A stretch of 64,000 nt of DNA from Flavobacteriaceae bacterium UBA1903 (GTDB taxonomy: Bacteria > Bacteroidota > Bacteroidia > Flavobacteriales > Flavobacteriaceae): positions 201,859 through 265,858 of the forward strand of contig DDGL01000007.1 of assembly GCA_002337605.1 (NCBI GenBank). The letters run 5' to 3'. Every line of letters begins with the position of its first letter. Position 1 is the stretch's first letter. The notes under the pieces were generated by a model. The model was given only the letters and a program-made list of their open reading frames with translations, made no database searches and was not told the origin of the DNA. Made by a program: the position numbers and the translations under genes. Below are positions 25,772-32,152 of this stretch, piece after piece.

Positions 25772-26233
25772 CTATTTCTCCAACTTCACTTTTACTGCAT
25801 TCATACCTCTTTGCCCTTTTTCAAGCTCGAATGAGACTTTGTTACCTTCGGTAATTTCGTCTATGAGTCCGCTTACGTGGCAGAAGTATTTTTCGTTATT
25901 TTCGTTATCTATAATAAAGCCGAATCCTTTAGAATGATCGAAAAAGTTCACCGTACCAATGCGTACCGGGTCAAACTTATCTTCATCAGATTCTTCTTTT
26001 TTAGGAATACCCAGGACAATTTCTTCTGCCTCTACCTTTACCTTTTTGGAAGGATCTGGTGGCGTATCCACTAAGTTACCCATATGGTCTACATAGACAA
26101 AGTCGATACCGCTGGTACCGTTCTCTTCTTTTTCGGCCTTACGGGCTTCCATTTTCTTTTTCTTGTCTTCGCGCTTCTTTAAGCGCTTTTTTTCTTTTTC
26201 AGTTTTACTAAACGTCTGTTGCGATCTACCCAT
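25772..26233 (-). CDS. cold-shock-domain protein with long basic N-terminal extension
   Basis: In this 153-residue protein the cold-shock domain occupies only the last 65 residues or so (GTVNFFDHSKGFGFI, then KYFCHVSGLIDEI, ending NAVKVKLEK). The first 45 residues are almost all Lys, Arg, Glu and Ala (KEKKRLKKREDKKKKME), a charged helical tail probably for RNA or ribosome contact. A linker with DFVYVDHMGNLVDTPPDPSKK follows. This architecture is recurrent in Flavobacteriia. It is separated from the short csp by its own terminator, so the two respond independently. Confidence 0.88.
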   Translation of the reverse strand: MGRSQQTFSKTEKEKKRLKKREDKKKKMEARKAEKEENGTSGIDFVYVDHMGNLVDTPPDPSKKVKVEAEEIVLGIPKKEESDEDKFDPVRIGTVNFFDHSKGFGFIIDNENNEKYFCHVSGLIDEITEGNKVSFELEKGQRGMNAVKVKLEK

Positions 26234-26380
26234 TTATATTTTTAATGTTATGGCGATAAGGTACGGCGATATTCTGAGCTTAAAAAATTTTTAAGAAAAA
26301 CATAAGCTTTAACTATGCAACCATACGCTAGCCTTTGTATACTTAATATAAAAAAATTATTTCTTTATTAAAAATTAATT

Positions 26381-26491
26381 GTGATTCGTTTTAAAATTAT
26401 CACCCTTCTTTTACTACTTTGCATAGGGTTTCTGTTTGCTATACGCACAGAACTATGTGATTCAAAAATTAATACACATACAGCGTCATGA
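26381..26491 (+). CDS. 36-residue single-pass membrane peptide, coupled to the next gene
   Basis: A GTG-started frame at 26381 runs 36 codons to a TGA at 26489-26491, which overlaps the ATG of the lipoprotein gene at 26488 as ATGA. The peptide starts with Arg/Lys, has a hydrophobic core of about 15 residues (IITLLLLLCIGFLFAI) and a polar tail with one Cys. The 4-base stop/start overlap and the membrane-like profile favour a real gene; the start GTG lacks a clear ribosome site, so this is tentative. No family is recognised. Confidence 0.38.
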   Translation: MIRFKIITLLLLLCIGFLFAIRTELCDSKINTHTAS

Positions 26492-26997
26492 AAAAAATAT
26501 GCCTGCTCCTAACAGGGCTACTCCTAGTAGTTGCCTGCAAGAATACTACAGAGGATAGTAACGTTTCAACAATAGAAGTTAAAGAAAAAAGGTATGATAC
26601 CCTCGAAAAATTAGAATGGTTGGTTGGTAACTGGTCTAATAGTTCTGAAAAGGAACAATCCTACGAAAACTGGACACAAGTCAACGACAGCACCTTAAAG
26701 GCACATAGCTTCACCATAGTGGAGCGTGACACCGTCTTTGCGGAGCGTGTTACCCTGCAGCAACGAAACAATGCTACCTATTTTACAGTGGTGGCCTACA
26801 ACCAGAATGATGATAAACCGATTACCTTTACATTAATTCCTTCAGAAAAGGAAACGTTTACGTTTATGAATCCGAAACACGATTTCCCTTCAAAAATCAC
26901 GTATACCAACCCGGTAAAAGACTCTATCCACGCATGGATTGAAGGAACCGTTAAAGGAGAAAACAGAAAAGTAGACTTTTATTTTACACGGAATTAA
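26488..26997 (+). CDS. DUF6265-like lipoprotein
   Basis: This 169-residue lipoprotein has signal LLLVVAC, with the lipid-bearing Cys at residue 17. The mature part is a calycin-like beta domain: LEWLVGNWSN at the front, ENWTQVNDSTLKAHSF, then FMNPKHDFPSKITYT and a final VDFYFTRN. These motifs (L.W..G.W, NP.HDFP..I.Y) are those I associate with the DUF6265 family, whose function is unknown. It is likely anchored in the outer membrane facing the periplasm. Confidence 0.75.
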   Translation: MKKICLLLTGLLLVVACKNTTEDSNVSTIEVKEKRYDTLEKLEWLVGNWSNSSEKEQSYENWTQVNDSTLKAHSFTIVERDTVFAERVTLQQRNNATYFTVVAYNQNDDKPITFTLIPSEKETFTFMNPKHDFPSKITYTNPVKDSIHAWIEGTVKGENRKVDFYFTRN

Positions 26998-27074
26998 TTT
27001 TAAAAACAACCCGCTACTAGTGTAACAATTAGCGAGATAGACTATCTATAGAACATAACCATTAACTATCTCTT

Positions 27075-28112
27075 ATGAAGTTTCACTTCACTGCACTCGC
27101 CCTTTTGGCACTACTCACGTTTTCCTGCAAGAAAACCAAATCCGAAACTACTACTCCAGAAACCCCTGATACACCGCAATATGTATTTACTGCAGATGTA
27201 GACAATTTCTGGAAAGCACATGATGCTATCCGCAAGGAGGCCGATACAACTAAACATCTTGCACTGCTGGACTCGCTTTTTATAAAGCCCGGGACTCCTG
27301 GGTTAGCTGCCATTAGAGAGGCAAGACGCTACAGACCCGAAGAATATGTGCACGCTATTAGAAGTTACCCGCTTTTGTGGGAGAGCATTCGAGAAAATAC
27401 CTATCAGTCTAAAGGGCTCTCTCAGGAAATAGCATCAGGGATAGAAAAACTGAAAGAACTATATCCGGATGCCAGGCCTGCTGAAGTTTATTTTTCGGTT
27501 GGAGTATTTCGTACAGGAGGAACTACTATGGGCAATAAGGTACTAATTGGTGTTGAAACTGGTTTTGGAGATAAAAACGTAAATGTAAGTGAGCTCCCCG
27601 AGTCGCTTAACTACATTCGCGAGTTTTGGGCTGGAAAGGAATCGGCCGTTGAAAACTTTGCCCTTAACAATGTACATGAATATATTCACACCCAACAGGA
27701 TCAGGATTTAGATAGTAATCTTTTGGGTATTTCGGTTTTTGAGGGAGTGGCAGAATTTGTATCTACCTTAGCTATGGGGTTTTCAGAATCAACCCAGTCC
27801 GCAGTAGTGTATGGCAAAGCCAATAGCGCAGCAATTAAAAAAACTTTTACAAAAGATATGTTTAAGAATGAGTATGGGTATTGGTTGTGGAGCCAGGAAG
27901 AAAATGAATTCGGAACACGGGATCTTGCCTATTACATTGGATACGCCATTGCTGAAAACTATTACCATAAAAGTACCGATAAGCAAGCTGCTATTAAAAA
28001 AATGATCGAACTGGATCATTATAATCCAGCAGAGATAGAACGCTTTGTAGATGCATCGGGGTTTTTTGAAGACCCTATAGCTACTTATAAAGTAAAAGAT
28101 AGCAACCTCTAA
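27075..28112 (+). CDS. putative zinc metallopeptidase lipoprotein (HExxH)
   Basis: This 345-residue exported protein has a lipoprotein-like signal ending FSC (Cys18). The central motif HEYIHTQQ is a zinc-binding HExxH, and EGVAEFVSTL about 20 residues later supplies a candidate third ligand Glu, as in gluzincins and in the DUF2268-type peptidases of Bacteroidota. Upstream, FRTGGTTMGNKVLIGVE resembles the substrate-strand region of that group. Target proteins are unknown. It reads with the DUF6265-like gene, 77 bases apart. Confidence 0.65.
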   Translation: MKFHFTALALLALLTFSCKKTKSETTTPETPDTPQYVFTADVDNFWKAHDAIRKEADTTKHLALLDSLFIKPGTPGLAAIREARRYRPEEYVHAIRSYPLLWESIRENTYQSKGLSQEIASGIEKLKELYPDARPAEVYFSVGVFRTGGTTMGNKVLIGVETGFGDKNVNVSELPESLNYIREFWAGKESAVENFALNNVHEYIHTQQDQDLDSNLLGISVFEGVAEFVSTLAMGFSESTQSAVVYGKANSAAIKKTFTKDMFKNEYGYWLWSQEENEFGTRDLAYYIGYAIAENYYHKSTDKQAAIKKMIELDHYNPAEIERFVDASGFFEDPIATYKVKDSNL

Positions 28113-28418
28113 AGTAGTTCTCCATTCTGGCTTACGAGACAACACACTTTTGTTTTTCTCCTCAACTACATCATACTACTAAATAATATTTCTTTTTTTT
28201 TAAAATTAAAAATATTGAGGTGTGCTCCGGGTACTGAGTGCTTTTAAAATATTAAAATTCAGATTGTTAAAACCTACCCTATCACAAAAATACGCGCAGC
28301 AAGCATTATCAAATATTTAACGTTATATTACTTTTTATCGATGATATTTGCATTTCGTGGGATTTATTTGTAACATTGACGACGATTAACATATTGCCCC
28401 TACCATAATTTAAAACCT
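28113..28418. other. 306-bp intergenic region
   Basis: This AT-rich leader region precedes the small secreted protein gene. It holds a candidate promoter at 28347-28378 and, overlapping its -33 box, the 18-base sequence TCGATGATATTTGCATTT (28338-28355), which recurs with two changes at 29155-29172. Nothing else is recognised. Confidence 0.5.
28347..28378 (+). promoter_or_regulatory. candidate promoter (TTTG-N20-TAACATTG)
   Basis: TTTG at 28347-28350 is followed after exactly 20 bases by TAACATTG at 28371-28378, one mismatch from TAnnTTTG. Transcription would begin near 28385, about 34 bases before the start codon at 28419. Confidence 0.5.
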
Positions 28419-28865
28419 ATGACTATGAAAATCAGACAAGCCTTATTGACAATACTATTCCTTGGAAGTATTACACTAGCATCTGCACAGAAAGAAGAAC
28501 AATCTATTATTAAAGGAAATATTAGTATTGACAAATACCACAACAGCGAAGAACTAGAAAGTATGAACAAAGGTAAATTACTGGAGTTGTACAACATTCG
28601 TATTGAAATCATCATTAAAATATTACCTAACATTGCTTTTGCGACCAAACCAGGTGTTACCATGTCTACTCTGGGAATTCCAGACACTAAAGACCATCGA
28701 AAGGCACTGGAAGAAAATATTGAAGCAACAGCCACCTATTTTGAAGATACCATTAAGTTTCAGAAGATGATTCTCCCCTATTCTGATAAATCCAGCTTGG
28801 TAGCTGCTATTCTTTTTTATGAGGAAACACTAAAAGCGCTACATACCTATAATGAATTTAACTAG
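28419..28865 (+). CDS. small secreted protein of unknown function
   Basis: This 148-residue protein has a signal peptide (residues 1-24, ending SASAQ). The mature region is mostly helical and ends with FYEETLKALHTYNEFN. It contains a stretch KILPNIAFATKPGVTMSTLGIPDT that breaks two amphipathic helices. I recognise no family. It has its own candidate promoter and shares an 18-base upstream motif with the adhesin-locus gene at 29271, which hints at common control. Confidence 0.5.
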   Translation: MTMKIRQALLTILFLGSITLASAQKEEQSIIKGNISIDKYHNSEELESMNKGKLLELYNIRIEIIIKILPNIAFATKPGVTMSTLGIPDTKDHRKALEENIEATATYFEDTIKFQKMILPYSDKSSLVAAILFYEETLKALHTYNEFN

Positions 28866-29053
28866 TATAGGTAGAAGACTGTGAATAAAAACAATTGAAG
28901 TGTTTTCTGTATAGTAGTGTATATATTACTTCAATTCGTATACAATAAATTTGTTCTTTAGTAAGACCTAATTTGTTGTATACTGTTAAATCCCTCTATA
29001 GCACTAGTACACCTCTCTGTTTTTTTCAATTGAAAACAAACCCTATTAGGTAT

Positions 29054-29086
29054 AAAGGGAAATTGTCGCTATAGCTCCCTTTTTTT
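29054..29086 (+). terminator. terminator-like hairpin
   Basis: AAAGGGA (29054-29060) pairs with TCCCTTT (29076-29082) around a 15-base loop that itself contains the palindrome GCTATAGC. Seven T residues follow at 29080-29086. It lies about 190 bases after the small secreted gene, far for a simple gene terminator. Confidence 0.5.
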
Positions 29087-29154
29087 AAAAACGCATGCAT
29101 TTTATTTTTTCGCACGTATTTCCACTCACATATTTACCAAAAAGTAGCATTTCG

Positions 29155-29172
29155 TCGATGATTTATGCATTT
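29155..29172. promoter_or_regulatory. 18-base motif shared by two promoter regions
   Basis: TCGATGATTTATGCATTT here matches TCGATGATATTTGCATTT at 28338-28355 in 16 of 18 positions. Here it lies about 25 bases upstream of the -33 box, a typical activator position; in the other copy it overlaps the -33 box. A bound regulator is only a suggestion. Confidence 0.4.
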
Positions 29173-29196
29173 TAACAGTGTTTTTAATCGAAATTA

Positions 29197-29228
29197 TTTG
29201 CAGTTTATCGGAAATATCTATAAGTTTG
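29197..29228 (+). promoter_or_regulatory. promoter of the surface-protein locus (TTTG-N20-TAAGTTTG)
   Basis: TTTG at 29197-29200, a 20-base spacer, and TAAGTTTG at 29221-29228 match both Bacteroidota elements with ideal spacing. Transcription would begin near 29234, giving a leader of about 37 bases to the ATG at 29271. It probably drives the long plus-strand gene series to 45334. Confidence 0.75.
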
Positions 29229-29270
29229 GTCTTTAGTTTAATTAAATTTTAACAACTAAGATAGTTACGT

Positions 29271-30578
29271 ATGAAACAAATTACCCCGCTTATTTTCGTT
29301 TTATGTATTCTTCTGTTTGGTGACGTGGTCGCTCAGCAGGAAAAAGGAATACAAGGATCTGAAAACTGGTTAAATTTTTGGACGGAATTTAAACCTGTTG
29401 CTACAGACTATGATGACCCTACACAAATTCTTGCAGGTAACATTTCAAAAGACACCAAGCTGCATAAAAAAGAAATATATCTCTTATTAGGAGATGTATT
29501 TGTGGTGAATAACGCCACGATTACCATCGAACCAGGAACTAGAATCCTGGCCGATTATAAAACCAAAGCTTCACTTACCATTACAAAAGGCGCTACGATC
29601 ATTGCCGAGGGTACCCAGACCGATCCCATTGTATTTACATCCAATAGAGATATGAGTAAAAAAGGCGATTGGGGAGGAATTTTTATTCTGGGTGATGCTC
29701 CCGTCAACAAAGTTGGCACGCAGTGGAGTCTGGATTATGGTTTAAATACTTCTGCAGAAAACTCACTCTATGGTGGTACTAATGATGAAAGCAATTCTGG
29801 AAGTATGTCTTTTGTACGAATTGAATATGCAGGAAAGCGTACAAGAGAGTATGGATACTTCAACGCCCTTACATTAGCCGGAGTTGGTACTGCTACTACT
29901 CTCGAAAATATAATGGTTAGCGATGCTGCAGGCACTTCATTTTATGTATTAGGAGGAAATGTAAACTTAGAGAAACTGGTGTCCTATCGTTCTGCAGGAA
30001 ATGACTTTAAATTCGATTATGGCGCACAGGTATCTATTTCAAATTCCTTAGCGGTACGTTCTCCCTATGCCTCAAATCCAGGAGGGGCAAGTAGTATCTA
30101 TATCACTTCCCATAGTGATGATACCAAAGTAGCTATTGAAAAAGCCAGAACAACCATACACGCGCAAAATTTAACATTACTCAACTTAAGTAAGACACTG
30201 GAAAATGATATTGATGTAGGATTGGTTAAAGAAGCCGTGTATATAGATAAAGATGCTTCGTTAACAATGGATACGAGTGTGCTTTCTGGTTTCAATCCGG
30301 CGGTGATCTTAGACAATGCTATTCCTGTAACTCATGAGAACTTACAGTATATCAGGTTCAGCAAAATGTATTTCAACAATTGTCGTGGTAATATTTTTAC
30401 TGAAGATATTTCTAATAATGAAGATCTGGAGAATTGGTATGGAAACCGTTCATTTTTTAACGTGTATTCCAAAGGCTCAGATACAGAAACATTTATAGAC
30501 CCTAACAATCTGGACCGTCCGGATTTTAGATTACGTATTAACAAAATTATTGCTTCTGAAGAAAGAGACGACGGATAA
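29271..30578 (+). CDS. secreted parallel beta-helix protein
   Basis: This 435-residue exported protein has a signal peptide (residues 1-21, ending VVAQ). From about residue 75 it shows the repetitive short-strand pattern of right-handed parallel beta-helices (VVNNATITIEPGTRILAD, SLTITKGATIIAEGT, then GDWGGIFILGDAP). No T9SS C-terminal domain is visible; the end is charged (EERDDG), so it may stay in the periplasm or be surface-bound through a partner. It is the first gene after the strong promoter at 29197 and precedes the type B sorting-domain protein by 106 bases, suggesting a role with the adhesin system. Confidence 0.65.
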   Translation: MKQITPLIFVLCILLFGDVVAQQEKGIQGSENWLNFWTEFKPVATDYDDPTQILAGNISKDTKLHKKEIYLLLGDVFVVNNATITIEPGTRILADYKTKASLTITKGATIIAEGTQTDPIVFTSNRDMSKKGDWGGIFILGDAPVNKVGTQWSLDYGLNTSAENSLYGGTNDESNSGSMSFVRIEYAGKRTREYGYFNALTLAGVGTATTLENIMVSDAAGTSFYVLGGNVNLEKLVSYRSAGNDFKFDYGAQVSISNSLAVRSPYASNPGGASSIYITSHSDDTKVAIEKARTTIHAQNLTLLNLSKTLENDIDVGLVKEAVYIDKDASLTMDTSVLSGFNPAVILDNAIPVTHENLQYIRFSKMYFNNCRGNIFTEDISNNEDLENWYGNRSFFNVYSKGSDTETFIDPNNLDRPDFRLRINKIIASEERDDG

Positions 30579-30684
30579 CAACAAACAGGATACTGAAAAA
30601 CCAGTGTGACTTTATAAACTATTAGTTATAACCATTTGTGAACTGTAAGGTAGTTCAAATATAATCCCCAAAAATTACTACCGT

Positions 30685-32151
30685 ATGCAAAAAATTACTT
30701 TTCGAAAATTTGAATATCTTTTTATAGTAATTGTTTTGGCAATGTTAACACATCAAGCCAAGGCTCAATTGGTAATTGGATCTCCAAACCTTCAATTTAA
30801 TCAGGCCTGCGCAAGTGATTCATTCAATGCGTACGACGTTAGCTTTGTGTTTAATCCAGAGTCGGCATTAGCTCCAAACAATCAGTTTCTGGTTGAAATG
30901 TCTGATGCGGAAGGTAATTTTACAACTCCTACCGTAGTATTCAGTTCGTCCCCCGGATCGATAACATCTTCTCCTGCCCTTGTTACTTTTTCCCTTCCGG
31001 ATACCACTGCAGGCGAAGGATATAAGCTTAGGGTAAAGAGTACCGCACCGGTTGCAACAAGTTCCCCATCCGATGAATTCTCTGCCTATTATAAATTACA
31101 TGACACTCCTTTTACCATAAACAAGTTTGTCTCTACTGGCGCATATTGTCCTAATGGGAGTTACTTACTTACAATAGACAATCCAGGTTTTGGAGATGCT
31201 ACATCGCCATTACTATTTCCATCACTTACTTTTAACTGGTATAAAGAAACGGGACCTACTACCGCTGTCTTTGTAGCAGAAAGTGAAAGTTTATCGGTAA
31301 CAGAGGAAGGTACTTATTTTGCAGAGACAAATTATGGAAGTTGTCCTTCCAATTCTTTTTCAAACCGGGTAACTATAACAGAAGCTACCTCGGGACAAAC
31401 TACAACTACCGCTATCGAATCCAGTGCCGGTAATCCTTTTTGTGCCAGTGAAGGCCCTACCACATTAAGCACTATGAATGGAGACAGCTTTACGTGGACT
31501 AAAGATGGTACAGTGATACCAGGAGCTACCGGAAGAACGTACCAGACCAGTGAATCCGGAGTGTATTCAGTTACAGTAATTTCGGGAAACTGTCAGGCTA
31601 TTGGTACCATAGATCTTGAAAGTGGAGATTTTACGAGTAGTATAGATGTAGAAGGTGTAACTGAAGTACCTGCCGGAGAAACAGTACTAATTACCGTAAC
31701 CACAACAGCAACCAATCCTGAATTTGAATGGTACTTAGACGACGAACTACTTCCCAATGCTACTGGCAATGTATTTGAAGCTTCCGAATTTGGCCTCTAT
31801 CGAGTTGTGGTTTTTCAGAATTCAGATTGTGAAGACACCGACACATTTACTTTTGAACTACGTGAACTCATCGATCTATTTCCCGAGGTTGCAAACATCC
31901 CCAATCTTATTAGCCCTAATGGTGATGGTATAAATGATACCTGGGTACTACCCACTGAATATGTAAGCGGTACCAATACCGAAATAATGATCCTTTCGAA
32001 CCTAGGAGATGTCGTGTATCAAACAAAAGAATATATAAATAACTGGCCTGAGGAACAACTGCGGCTTACAAGTGTAAACTTAGTCTACTACTATATCATT
32101 ACCCCAGAGAATCAAGAATCTATAAAAGGATCTATAACGGTCGTTCAATAA
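30685..32151 (+). CDS. T9SS cargo protein with type B (gliding-associated) C-terminal domain
   Basis: This 488-residue secreted protein has a signal peptide (about residues 1-27, ending AKAQ), several Ig-like/PKD-like beta modules with paired cysteines (for example FCASEGPTTLS and GNCQAIGT) and, from about residue 405, the type B sorting domain: PNLISPNGDGINDTWVLP, then MILSNLGDVVYQTKEY and YYYIITPE. Proteins with this domain are exported through T9SS and need a PorP/SprF partner. Such a partner is encoded one base after its stop (32153), so the two form a cargo/partner pair. Function is probably adhesive or structural. Confidence 0.88.
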   Translation: MQKITFRKFEYLFIVIVLAMLTHQAKAQLVIGSPNLQFNQACASDSFNAYDVSFVFNPESALAPNNQFLVEMSDAEGNFTTPTVVFSSSPGSITSSPALVTFSLPDTTAGEGYKLRVKSTAPVATSSPSDEFSAYYKLHDTPFTINKFVSTGAYCPNGSYLLTIDNPGFGDATSPLLFPSLTFNWYKETGPTTAVFVAESESLSVTEEGTYFAETNYGSCPSNSFSNRVTITEATSGQTTTTAIESSAGNPFCASEGPTTLSTMNGDSFTWTKDGTVIPGATGRTYQTSESGVYSVTVISGNCQAIGTIDLESGDFTSSIDVEGVTEVPAGETVLITVTTTATNPEFEWYLDDELLPNATGNVFEASEFGLYRVVVFQNSDCEDTDTFTFELRELIDLFPEVANIPNLISPNGDGINDTWVLPTEYVSGTNTEIMILSNLGDVVYQTKEYINNWPEEQLRLTSVNLVYYYIITPENQESIKGSITVVQ

Positions 32152-32152
32152 C

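Larger units (their letters stand above)
28866..29270. other. 405-bp intergenic region before the surface-protein locus
   Basis: It contains a terminator-like hairpin (29054-29086), an 18-base motif shared with the region at 28338 (29155-29172), and a near-perfect promoter (29197-29228). The stretch 28866-29053 has no ORF and could be a 3' untranslated region or a small RNA ending at the hairpin; I cannot decide. Confidence 0.55.
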
